Assembly (NCBI GenBank): GCA_900542315.1
Contig: UQMV01000008.1
Span: 5,588-69,587 of the forward strand
Length of the DNA stretch: 64,000 nt
Source of the DNA: an uncultured Collinsella sp.
GTDB taxonomy: Bacteria > Actinomycetota > Coriobacteriia > Coriobacteriales > Coriobacteriaceae
Reading direction: 5' to 3'
The notes under the pieces are model-generated. The model was given only the letters and a program-made list of their open reading frames with translations. It was not told the origin of the DNA and searched no databases. Of this stretch, positions 1-7,501 are shown piece after piece; positions within the stretch are counted from its first letter, which is position 1; every line of letters begins with the position of its first letter. Position numbers and translations under genes: made by a program.

Positions 1-1921
1 CCACAGCATGACGCTCGCGCTCACCGAGCTCGTCCTGCTCATTCCCATCGTCTACGTCAACGACGCATACTTTATCAACGGGTTTAAATCGCTTACGCAC
101 GGCGCGCCTACCATGGACGCCCTTATTGCCGTGGGCGCCACTGCTTCCATCGCCTGGTCGCTCTACGCCATGTTCATCATGGCCGACCAGCTAGCCGCGG
201 GTCAGGTCCACGAGGCCATGATGACGGGCATGGACAACCTGTATTTTGAGAGTGCCGGCACCATCCTGTCGCTGGTCACCGTGGGCAAATACCTCGAGAC
301 GCGCAGCAAGTCCAAGACCGGCGGCGCCATCGAGGCGCTCATCGACCTAGCACCCAAGAACGCGACCGTCGTGGCAGAGGACGGCACCGAGACCACTGTG
401 GACGTCGACAGTATCCTTCCCGGCCAGGTCCTGCGCGTGCGCCCCGGCGAGTCCATCCCCGTTGACGGCGTGGTGCTCGAGGGCAGCTCGGCCGTGGACG
501 AAAGTGCGCTGACCGGCGAATCCATTCCCGTGGAGAAGACCGCCGGCGACACTGTCAACGCGGCCACGGTCAACCGCACGGGCTCGTTTACCTTCCGCGC
601 CACGCGCGTGGGCGCCGACACGTCGCTCGCCAAGATTATCCAGCTCGTCGAGGATGCCAACGCCACCAAGGCGCCCATCGCCCGCCTGGCCGACAAGGTC
701 GCCGGCGTGTTTGTGCCCGTGGTGTTCGTGATCTCGGCCGTGACCTTCGTGGTGTGGATGGCACTGACCGGAAGCGTCAACGAAGCGCTCACCTCCGCCG
801 TCGCTGTGCTGGTGATCAGCTGCCCGTGCGCGCTGGGCCTGGCCACGCCCGTCGCCATTATGGTCGGCACCGGCAAGGGCGCCGAGATGGGCATTCTGTT
901 TAAGAGCGCCGAGGCGCTGGAGAACCTGCGCAGCGTGGGCACCGTGGTGCTCGACAAGACGGGCACCGTCACCCGCGGTAAGCCTGCCGTGACCGATATC
1001 GTGGTAGCCACGCGCGCCGACGACTCGCCCGCCATGAGCGAAAAGGCGCTGCTCAAGCTGGCCGCCGCGTTGGAGCGCTCGAGCGAGCACCCGCTGGCCG
1101 AGGCGATTATGGCCGAGTGCGAGACACGCGGGATCGTCGCACGCATGGTCGAGGACTTTGCCGCCGTGCCCGGTCGCGGCGTTACGGCGCGCGAGGGGCA
1201 AAACGCCATTGCAGCCGGCAACGTACGCCTGATGAACGAGTTGGGCGTTACCGTGCCCGCGGGTCTTGCCGTGCAATTTGCCGCCGAGGGCAAGACGCCG
1301 CTGTTCTTTGCCAAGAACGGCGAGCTTGCCGGCACCGTTGCCGTGGCTGACGAGGTCAAGGAGACGAGCGCCGGGGCCATCGCCGCACTGCGCTCGCTTG
1401 GCGTCGACGTGCGCATGCTCACCGGCGACAACCGCGTCACCGCCGAAGCGATCGCCCGCCGCGTGGGGCTGAGCAGCGAACAGGTCATCGCCGACGTTCT
1501 CCCCGCCGACAAGGAACGCCACGTGCGCGAACTGCAGGATGCGGGCGGCAAGGTCGCCATGGTGGGCGACGGCATCAATGACTCCCCCGCCCTGGCGCGC
1601 GCCGACGTGGGCCTTGCCATCGGCACCGGCGCCGACATCGCCAAAGAAGGGGCAGATGTGGTGCTCATGCGCAGCGACCTCATGGACGTCGCCCACGCCA
1701 TCGAGCTTTCGCGCGCCACGATCCGCAACATCAAGCAGGACCTGTTCTGGGCACTGTTCTACAACGGCATCGGCATTCCGCTGGCGGCGGGCGTGTTCTC
1801 CCCGCTCACCGGATGGCAACTCTCGCCGATGTTTGGCGCCGCGGCCATGAGCCTGTCGAGCGTGTGCGTCGTGTCCAATGCCCTGCGTTTGAAATCCTTT
1901 AAGCCTAAAGTGGCAAAATAG
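1..1921 (+). CDS. copA: Copper-exporting P1B-type ATPase (5' truncated by window edge)
   Basis: Heavy-metal P1B ATPase that exports Cu(I) across the cytoplasmic membrane using ATP. The frame is open to base 2, so the Met at base 8 is internal; the N-terminal metal-binding domains and first helices lie outside. Counting from that Met, the actuator motif TGES is at residues 169-172, the transmembrane metal site CPC at 272-274, the phosphorylation motif DKTGT at 316-320, the P1B-type SEHPL motif near residue 361 and the hinge motif GDGINDSP near 520. The CPC site and the adjacent copZ and CsoR-type genes favour copper over zinc or cadmium. Stop is TAG. Confidence 0.95.
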   Translation, partial: HSMTLALTELVLLIPIVYVNDAYFINGFKSLTHGAPTMDALIAVGATASIAWSLYAMFIMADQLAAGQVHEAMMTGMDNLYFESAGTILSLVTVGKYLETRSKSKTGGAIEALIDLAPKNATVVAEDGTETTVDVDSILPGQVLRVRPGESIPVDGVVLEGSSAVDESALTGESIPVEKTAGDTVNAATVNRTGSFTFRATRVGADTSLAKIIQLVEDANATKAPIARLADKVAGVFVPVVFVISAVTFVVWMALTGSVNEALTSAVAVLVISCPCALGLATPVAIMVGTGKGAEMGILFKSAEALENLRSVGTVVLDKTGTVTRGKPAVTDIVVATRADDSPAMSEKALLKLAAALERSSEHPLAEAIMAECETRGIVARMVEDFAAVPGRGVTAREGQNAIAAGNVRLMNELGVTVPAGLAVQFAAEGKTPLFFAKNGELAGTVAVADEVKETSAGAIAALRSLGVDVRMLTGDNRVTAEAIARRVGLSSEQVIADVLPADKERHVRELQDAGGKVAMVGDGINDSPALARADVGLAIGTGADIAKEGADVVLMRSDLMDVAHAIELSRATIRNIKQDLFWALFYNGIGIPLAAGVFSPLTGWQLSPMFGAAAMSLSSVCVVSNALRLKSFKPKVAK

Positions 1922-1950
1922 GCTCACCATTAAGTCCATTTAGAACGGGT

Positions 1951-2044
1951 TTTCCAAGTGCCCAAGATTGACCTGAAAGAGGAGCGACGCGTACCTTGGT
2001 ACGCGAGCGACGGTTTGAAGGTCAAGGTCGGGTGCCTGGGAAAG
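1951..2044. repeat. Imperfect ~94-bp palindrome between copA and copZ
   Basis: The centre is a perfect inverted repeat (cgcgtacc, 2-nt loop, ggtacgcg). The outer arms are imperfect but clearly related; each carries a TTGACCT-like block and ends in a tttcc or ggaaa end. It fills the copA-copZ gap and could fold as a large RNA hairpin or be a degenerate REP-like element. No T-run follows, so it is not a classical terminator. Confidence 0.6.
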
Positions 2045-2068
2045 CCGACACAACAGAGAGGAATACCC

Positions 2069-2290
2069 ATGCGTTTCACAATTAAGACTTCCGGCCTTAT
2101 GTGCGGCCACTGCGACGCCACCGTCGAGACCGCGCTGCTCAACGTTGCGGGCGTAACCGACGCCGACGCCGACCACGAGACTCAGACCGTCCAGGTGGAG
2201 TGCGCCGACACCGTGACCCCCGAGCAGCTCGCCGCCGCTGTCGAGGGCGCCGGCGAGAAGTTCCACGCCCTTTCGGTGACCGCCGCATAA
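2069..2290 (+). CDS. copZ: Copper chaperone, heavy-metal-associated (HMA) domain protein
   Basis: Small 73-residue HMA-domain protein that would carry Cu(I) in the cytosol to the CopA-type ATPase. The metal motif reads GLMCGHCDATV, i.e. MxCxxC, close to the N terminus, and the size fits the family (about 65-75 residues). The frame stays open upstream, but the ATG at 2069 follows a gagagga ribosome site and begins the HMA fold directly; the upstream extension lies in a palindromic intergenic element. It sits between copA and a CsoR-type repressor gene, a standard copper operon. Stop TAA. Confidence 0.93.
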   Translation: MRFTIKTSGLMCGHCDATVETALLNVAGVTDADADHETQTVQVECADTVTPEQLAAAVEGAGEKFHALSVTAA

Positions 2291-2329
2291 CGACCCGCAC
2301 GTACCCCCGACCAGAAACGAGGACCCGCC

Positions 2330-2602
2330 ATGATGGCAGACCATAAATCGGTGACCCGCATGCTCAAGACGGCACGCGGTCAGATCGACGGCATCCTGCG
2401 GATGGTCGAGGAGGACCGCTACTGCGTCGATATCTCCACGCAGCTCATGGCCACACAGGCGCTCCTCGCGCGCATTAACGCCGACGTGCTCAAGGCGCAT
2501 ATCGAGGGCTGCGTGACTTCGGCAATCGAATCGGGCGACGAAGACCTCAAAGCCGCCAAACTCGCCGAAATCGAACGCGTCGTCGACAAACTCTCCAAGT
2601 AA
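2330..2602 (+). CDS. csoR: CsoR-family copper-sensing transcriptional repressor
   Basis: All-helical DUF156/CsoR-family repressor of 90 residues. In this family apo-protein binds the operator and Cu(I) binding releases it. The copper-ligand pattern is visible as Cys32, then His57 and Cys61 in an HIEGC motif, which matches copper CsoR rather than the formaldehyde sensor FrmR. The start is preceded by acgagga; two adjacent ATGs (2330, 2333) are possible. It is 39 bp downstream of copZ and very probably regulates the copA-copZ-csoR operon. No operator could be assigned because the operon start is outside the window. Confidence 0.92.
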   Translation: MMADHKSVTRMLKTARGQIDGILRMVEEDRYCVDISTQLMATQALLARINADVLKAHIEGCVTSAIESGDEDLKAAKLAEIERVVDKLSK

Positions 2603-2611
2603 TTGGGGCAT

Positions 2612-2693
2612 TGGGGACAGGTACGTTTGCACCGTCTTGGTATTCCGGGGACAGGTATGTTTGCACCACATTGGTGCAGATTAACCTGTCCCC
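2612..2693. repeat. gggacaggt-type repeat: two direct copies plus an inverted arm
   Basis: A unit with ggggacaggt followed by a gtttgcacc tail occurs twice in direct orientation (from 2613 and 2647). The second copy pairs with an inverted arm ending in acctgtcccc (to 2693), giving a hairpin with tgcaccacattggtgca as inner stem. Related elements lie at 21571, 33687, 33757 and 40421. It follows csoR and may end that transcript, but it has no clear T-run. Confidence 0.75.
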
Positions 2694-2748
2694 CTTGCTC
2701 TAAATCGGGTATAAAGGCGTGCAGCATATCGAACGAAAGGCAATTTGC

Positions 2749-3222
2749 ATGAATGACTTTATGAAGGGTCGCAATGGTGCCGATGAACTCACCATCGTGA
2801 TGGGTTTTGCCGGCATCGTCATCGCGATGATCGGATCGATAGCCCGCATCCAGTGGCTCAGCTGGATTGCCATCGTCGTAATCGTGATTGGCGTGCTGCG
2901 CGGCCTGTCCAAAAATATCGACGCACGTCACAAGGAGAACGAGGCCTTTGTCGCCGCGACTGCAAACGTACCCGGCTTGGGCAAGTTTGTAGCTAGCTTG
3001 GGCGGCGGAGCTGCAGCGGCCAACGCCTCGCGCGCAGCCGGTACTAGCAAGGAAGACTTTGAACGTGCCAAGCGCACAGCCAAGAAGATGTGGAAGGGCC
3101 GCAAGACCACGGCCTATCTAAAGTGCCCCAACTGCGGCCAGATGCTCTCCGTTCCCAAGGGCAAAGGCAAGATCCGCGTCACCTGCCCCAAGTGCCATGC
3201 CAAGATGGAGACGCGCTCATAG
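2749..3222 (+). CDS. Membrane protein with C-terminal zinc ribbon, function unknown
   Basis: Protein of 157 residues. Two hydrophobic segments at about residues 15-32 and 35-50 form a probable helical hairpin, followed by an Ala/Lys-rich linker. The C terminus carries a zinc-ribbon pattern, CPNCG and about 20 residues later CPKCH. The ATG at 2749 is preceded by a gaaagg ribosome site; an in-frame ATG at 2719 lacks one. A similar layout (membrane hairpin plus zinc ribbon) is common in actinobacterial proteins of unknown role. It stands alone between csoR and a bidirectional terminator. No function is proposed. Confidence 0.75.
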   Translation: MNDFMKGRNGADELTIVMGFAGIVIAMIGSIARIQWLSWIAIVVIVIGVLRGLSKNIDARHKENEAFVAATANVPGLGKFVASLGGGAAAANASRAAGTSKEDFERAKRTAKKMWKGRKTTAYLKCPNCGQMLSVPKGKGKIRVTCPKCHAKMETRS

Positions 3223-3243
3223 CTGCCATACCATGGGACAAAT

Positions 3244-3279
3244 AAAAGCCGAGGCCTCGCACTGGGACCTCGGCTTTTT
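3244..3279. terminator. Bidirectional rho-independent terminator
   Basis: Hairpin gccgagg/cctcggc with an A-run on the left and TTTTT on the right. It sits between two convergent genes and can serve both. Confidence 0.85.
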
Positions 3280-3312
3280 GTATGCGGCAACGGAGCTGTC
3301 CCTTTGTCTCAT

Positions 3313-4683
3313 CTACGCCACACCGTCGCGGGCCAGCTCCTCGGCAAGCGCTTCGGCTGGCATGGCCATAATCGCGTCGAGCTCGGCATCCACCTCGAGG
3401 ATGCGCTTCACCTTGAGCTTGCGCACCAGATCGCCGCGACACATCACGTGCATCGGCTCACGCAGAGCGCACAGGTCATCGAGCGGGTTCTCGCGCGTCA
3501 CCAAGATATCGGCAGCCTTGCCGCACTCAATCGTGCCGGTCTCGCCGCCCAGCCCCAGCAGCTCGGCATTGACCTGCGTGGCCGTATGCAGCGCGAAAGC
3601 GTTGCCCACGCCGACATACTTGGCAAAATAGGCCACCTCACGCCACATGTCGTACTGCGTCACGAACGGGCAGCTCGAGTCCGTGCCAAGGCCCACCTTA
3701 ACGCCAGCTTCCAGTGCGGCACGGGCGCTCTCGATGATGCCCGAGCACACGATGTCACCGTTCTTCTTTTGTGTATCGGTCGAATGGGTCTTTTCCGGGT
3801 CGAGCAATACAAACGGCAGCGCCGGGCTGATAGTGCAGGTAACGCTGGGCGCACGCCCCTCGAGCTGCGTGCCCGCGGCGCCACGGTACAGTTCCATGAT
3901 CTCGGGCGTCAACGGAGCGCCGTGCTCGATCGTATCGACGCCGGCCTGAAGCGCAGCCTTCACGCCTTCGGTGCTCTCGACATGGGCCATAACCGGCAAG
4001 CCTACCTCGTGTGCAGCCTTACACGCAGCCGCGGCAACCTCGACCGGCATGCGCAGCACGCCCGGCTCGCCCACCTCCGTCGCGTCGAACACGCCGCCCG
4101 TTACGAACAGTTTAATGACGTCGGCACCGCGAGCATACAGGTCGCGCACCTGCTCGGCCGCTTCGGCGGGACTGTTGGCCACCTGGGCGAACAAGCCCGC
4201 ACCATGGCCGCCCGGCACCGTGACGCCCGTTCCCGGCGCCACCAGGCGCGGACCCTGATACTTGCCGGCATCGATAGCATCGCGCACGGCAAGATCGGCA
4301 AACAGCGGATCGCCCGCGCCGCGCACCGTGGTCACGCCACTTGCCAGTTGTTGTTGGGCGCTGCCCTTAAGAATATGGCGCACGATGGCGCGCCCCACGG
4401 GATTATCGAGTTTCTTCATCAACGCACCCGCATCGCCCGCCGAAACCGGCTTGCCCGAACCGCACAGATGCACATGCATATTGATGAGGCCTGGCATGAG
4501 ATACGCACCTGCCAGGTCGATGACCTCGGCACCCGCGGGCGCCTGCGCCACAGCACTCGGCCCCATCCAGGTGATGACGCCGCGCTCAACAGTCACGGCC
4601 ATATCGGGCTGCGGCTCCATATGCTCCGAACCGTCCAGGACGGTCGCATTGATAAACAACGTGGAACGATCGGCAGACGTCAT
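3313..4683 (-). CDS. Amidohydrolase-superfamily metal-dependent hydrolase
   Basis: Cytosolic TIM-barrel metallohydrolase of 456 residues, in the imidazolonepropionase/prolidase-like branch often annotated simply as amidohydrolase family. The first metal motif, NMHVHL, is at about residues 69-73 after the typical beta-sandwich N terminus; a later MAHVES histidine and an EHG motif follow, and the active-site Asp lies in a GLGTDSS segment. The start at 4683 is chosen because gggagg precedes it at good spacing; an in-frame ATG 11 codons upstream has none. The substrate cannot be deduced and the gene stands alone. Confidence 0.85.
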   Translation of the reverse strand: MTSADRSTLFINATVLDGSEHMEPQPDMAVTVERGVITWMGPSAVAQAPAGAEVIDLAGAYLMPGLINMHVHLCGSGKPVSAGDAGALMKKLDNPVGRAIVRHILKGSAQQQLASGVTTVRGAGDPLFADLAVRDAIDAGKYQGPRLVAPGTGVTVPGGHGAGLFAQVANSPAEAAEQVRDLYARGADVIKLFVTGGVFDATEVGEPGVLRMPVEVAAAACKAAHEVGLPVMAHVESTEGVKAALQAGVDTIEHGAPLTPEIMELYRGAAGTQLEGRAPSVTCTISPALPFVLLDPEKTHSTDTQKKNGDIVCSGIIESARAALEAGVKVGLGTDSSCPFVTQYDMWREVAYFAKYVGVGNAFALHTATQVNAELLGLGGETGTIECGKAADILVTRENPLDDLCALREPMHVMCRGDLVRKLKVKRILEVDAELDAIMAMPAEALAEELARDGVA

Positions 4684-4831
4684 ATCGAGCTCCTCCCTCA
4701 CGATTAACATGAACATTTGTCCATTATTACCTAGTCCCGCTGGATTGCTGCAGACGCATCGGTTAACGGAGGGAAGAGGGGATGTGGGGGACGGAATACG
4801 TTGAGCCCCACCCCAGCAACATCAGGGAAAT

Positions 4832-5128
4832 GTCTCAATCTGTAACAGGTACAGGGTTATTGGGCCCCTTGATGTTACAGATCGAGATCTTTCGGCAGCC
4901 GCCAACCTTCCGTCTCAATCTGTAACAGTTACGGGCCCAAACAGCCGCCAAACGTTACAGATTGAGATATTCTCCAGCCCCGTCGTCAAACGTCTAAATC
5001 TGTAACAGGTAGACAGGTTTTCGGCCTCTAGATGTTACAGATTGAGATCTTTTAGCGGTAGCCAACCTTCCGTCTCAATCTGTAACAGTTACGAGGCCAA
5101 ACGGTCCCTTGTTGTTACAGATTGAGAC
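4832..5128. repeat. Array of four 57-bp palindromes, exact 80-bp period
   Basis: Four copies start at 4832, 4912, 4992 and 5072. Each has a left arm close to GTCTCAATCTGTAACAG, a 23-nt loop and the inverted arm. Spacers between copies are also 23 nt, so 17-bp arms recur every 40 bp in alternating orientation. Copies 1 and 3 share a loop type, as do 2 and 4, so the array looks like a duplicated two-copy module. It fills the gap between the amidohydrolase start and the 3' end of the nuclease-like gene. Confidence 0.95.
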
Positions 5129-5169
5129 AAACTCGGCAGGAACAACCACCTCCGCGTCAGTTGCACCCC

Positions 5170-6246
5170 TTAGCGCCCATACCACTGCCGTCTCCATTCC
5201 TCCGCCAGATTGACCCGCTGCAGAATGCCCGCCAGTCTCATCTTTTCAGCCAGCTTCCCCGGATTCTTGAGCTCATCAAACGTAAACCTCAGTATTTTAT
5301 GTCCGAGCATCGTCAGATGGGACTCTCGCTGACGTTCTGCCACGAATGGGTCGACCGGCTCCCGACCTTCGCCGTTCTGCAAGGTGTACTTCCCCTTTCC
5401 GTCGAGCTCGCCGATGACACACGTCCCGTCCACGAGCCGCCAAAAATAGTCGACGCGAAACACCTGGCTCGGATCGAGCGGGTCGCGAAACTCCACCTGC
5501 AGCTCCGGAACTGGAAAGCCGTACGCAATAAAGAACGCTCGGAACCGAGACTCGCCGCCGTTTTCGGACAGCCCGTCCGCATACGACGCAATCACCTGTG
5601 CCCTGCGATACCCTCGCCTGCCCTCGCAATCGGCGCGGAGGCGCTCGCACAAATCCCAACGTGATACGCCTTTCGCCCGCAGTGCAGAATCGGCAATCGC
5701 CAACCCGTAGGAGAACGGCGCACGCAGCAAGCAATCCTCCACTGTGCGCCAAAACGACGTCACCCGCACGCCATCAACACGCTCGAGCGCGCCCGCCATC
5801 TGTGGACGCGACAACCTGCACCCGCTGCTCAACGTCACCGAACAACCTGTCTTAACAAGAAAACGCGGCCCGAGCAGATCATTCGGCACCTCCAGACCCC
5901 ACAAAAGCGCCGCGTCATAGCCCCAAAACGCCCAATCGGGATGAAACTCCGCAAGCCCTTTGATAGTCCTCAACGCTCGCTCCGCCGGCGTCAATGCATC
6001 CCAATCATGCTGAAAACAGAACAGGTACGGCTCGGGCTCCGCGATATCGTCGGTTCCAACATGACGTCGCAGCCACATGAGCTCGGTATTGTCATGCGTT
6101 GCGAGCAGCGCACCTTGCTTGGCCGCCTCCGTGAGCCGCGCGAGCATCCTATTCCGCGCCAACGTGTTGCGAGTCGCATGTTTGTGTTTGAGAACGGTAT
6201 TAGACACTTTCGTCACCACCACGTCAGACAAATGGACCAGCGTCAC
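5170..6246 (-). CDS. Predicted Vsr/DUF559-fold nuclease-like protein with AbiEi-like N-terminal region
   Basis: Protein of about 358 residues. The N-terminal two thirds resemble the helical region of actinobacterial proteins annotated as AbiEi-family antitoxin or DUF559 proteins. The C-terminal 120 residues match a very-short-patch-repair-like PD-(D/E)XK fold: an ESRFR helix, VDYFW with the acidic residue, then GELDGKGKY with the E-x-D and Lys positions, and a final ILRFTFDEL strand-helix. The GTG at 6246 has ggagg five bases upstream; a TTG at 6264 in the same frame has no ribosome site. Palindrome arrays abut both ends (to 5128 and from 6267), so its promoter must lie in or beyond the right array. 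Nuclease activity is inferred, not shown. Confidence 0.7.
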   Translation of the reverse strand: MTLVHLSDVVVTKVSNTVLKHKHATRNTLARNRMLARLTEAAKQGALLATHDNTELMWLRRHVGTDDIAEPEPYLFCFQHDWDALTPAERALRTIKGLAEFHPDWAFWGYDAALLWGLEVPNDLLGPRFLVKTGCSVTLSSGCRLSRPQMAGALERVDGVRVTSFWRTVEDCLLRAPFSYGLAIADSALRAKGVSRWDLCERLRADCEGRRGYRRAQVIASYADGLSENGGESRFRAFFIAYGFPVPELQVEFRDPLDPSQVFRVDYFWRLVDGTCVIGELDGKGKYTLQNGEGREPVDPFVAERQRESHLTMLGHKILRFTFDELKNPGKLAEKMRLAGILQRVNLAEEWRRQWYGR

Positions 6247-6266
6247 CGTTGCCTCCGCTGACAAAT

Positions 6267-6404
6267 GTCTTGATCTGTAACAGGAAGACAGTCTTTGAGC
6301 CTCTAGTTGTTACAGAACAAGATCTTTCGACAGCCGCCAAACCTTCCGTCTCAATCTGTAACAGTTACGGGCTCAAACAGCCGCTAAACGTTACAGATTG
6401 AGAC
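6267..6404. repeat. Two further 57-bp palindromes on the 5' side of the nuclease-like gene
   Basis: Copies 6267-6323 and 6348-6404 belong to the same family as 4832-5128, with 23-nt loops and a 24-nt spacer. The second loop differs from copy 2 of the left array at only two positions, and the spacer is also nearly the same, so this pair is a direct repeat of the left-hand module. The gene is therefore bracketed by copies of one module. Confidence 0.93.
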
Positions 6405-6440
6405 AAAGTCAGGGCTGTAGGGCGACACCAGTCACATCCC

Positions 6441-7148
6441 CTACTCCCATTCTTGTTCGTAGATGTTGAGGGACTTTACGTACCGCCCCTGGGCGCCCAT
6501 GATGTCGCGGACCAGGCGCAAAAAGAAGCTGATGCACGAGGTGTCAAAGCCATCCTGCAGATCCTCCGGATGCACCGCACCCGGCCCATCGACCGCCGTG
6601 TCACTCAGGCGCGCGATGTCATACAGATAGAGCTGTCCCGCCGTCAGCCAGACATCGTCGACGCAGGCGAGGCGTACCGCAATCGCTCCGTCGCTCCAAT
6701 GCTCCTTTTGCACGATATGCGGGTCGTAGACATCAAAACCATGATCGGTGCGTATGTCCTTCAGCACGACCATGCCGGACGCAGGATCCTTGTCCAAAAT
6801 GCCAAAGCGTGAGAAATACTGCGTGTCGCGTACCTGCTCGAGCCGCTTGAGCGAGGCAGGCGAAAACGATGCCGGCGGCTCGTCAACATACAGCTCGAGC
6901 AGCGTCTTGCCATGGCGATAGGAGCGCTCGAAGAGCAGCCAATCGGTAAACGCCATGTTGTAGGCCATGATTTCGTTTTGCGAAGGCTCGGTGCAATAGC
7001 TGAGCCATGGGTCGACAATGATCTCGAACTGTTCGCGCGCCGGCTCCAAAAACTGGAACTTCCGCAGCATCCAAAAATGGGCCATGTCGGCAATATCGTT
7101 GCCGACGGCTTCGGCCAGCTGCGCTCGATCTAAAGCGTGGTCAGTCAT
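6441..7148 (-). CDS. Hypothetical protein, soluble, function unknown
   Basis: Protein of 235 residues that I do not recognise. It is acidic and rich in aromatic residues, with no signal peptide or membrane segment. It reads as one compact domain with a conserved-looking DPWLSY segment near residue 47 and an FTDWLLFERSYR helix near residue 88. The start is firm: gaggagg lies six bases before the ATG. It is followed by the palindrome pair at 6267-6404 and has no operon partner. Strong ribosome site, full-length frame and normal codon use support a real gene. Confidence 0.7.
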   Translation of the reverse strand: MTDHALDRAQLAEAVGNDIADMAHFWMLRKFQFLEPAREQFEIIVDPWLSYCTEPSQNEIMAYNMAFTDWLLFERSYRHGKTLLELYVDEPPASFSPASLKRLEQVRDTQYFSRFGILDKDPASGMVVLKDIRTDHGFDVYDPHIVQKEHWSDGAIAVRLACVDDVWLTAGQLYLYDIARLSDTAVDGPGAVHPEDLQDGFDTSCISFFLRLVRDIMGAQGRYVKSLNIYEQEWE

Positions 7149-7438
7149 GGCATCCTCCTCAAACTGATGGACCTCAATTTGAGCTTACGAGGAGGGTGGT
7201 CGGCCACGGCCAGCGCGGGCAAAATAGGCCTCCGGCTGCAAACCAGATGCTGACCAAACACTTGACGAAAAGCTTGACCGAAAATGCGCACCGCAACAAA
7301 ACCGCAGGTAAACATAGACGGCCAACCCGCCCTTTTGAGCCAGATACCCACAGCCACCACAGAAACAACAGGTGACCACAGCCCAAGAAGTCGACAAATG
7401 AACACCCGTACGTCGACAAACGAGCAAATCACTCGCAA
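7149..7438. other. Intergenic stretch without a supported gene
   Basis: About 290 bases between the gene at 6441-7148 and the repeat at 7439. The only long minus-strand frame here has no ribosome site and a cysteine-rich, family-less translation, so I do not call it. It must hold the promoter of the 6441-7148 gene, but no confident -35/-10 pair is visible. Confidence 0.5.
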
Positions 7439-7499
7439 AGAGTGTCCCCAACGACTAGACAAAAAATGACTAGTCATTGGGGACGCTCTTAAATGACTA
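7439..7499. repeat. Palindromic tgtccccaacgactag element (copy 1)
   Basis: Inverted repeat with an aagagtgtccccaacgact left arm and an agtcattggggacgctctt right arm, lying just beyond the gltD stop codon. Two more copies at 37343-37390 and 38417-38466 also sit exactly at gene 3' ends. Confidence 0.85.
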
Positions 7500-7501
7500 C
7501 T

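Noticed and set aside
4832..5128. CRISPR array
   Set aside because: Regular spacing resembles CRISPR, but the repeated unit is only 17 bp and alternates in orientation, the intervening 23-nt sequences are related to each other, and no cas gene is present.
5170..6264. TTG at 6264 as start of the nuclease-like gene
   Set aside because: It lies directly against the palindrome with no ribosome site, whereas the GTG at 6246 has ggagg five bases upstream.
7145..7477. Minus-strand ORF between gltD and the 6441 gene
   Set aside because: It has no ribosome site, overlaps a dispersed repeat and the 6441 gene's start region, and its translation has no recognisable features.
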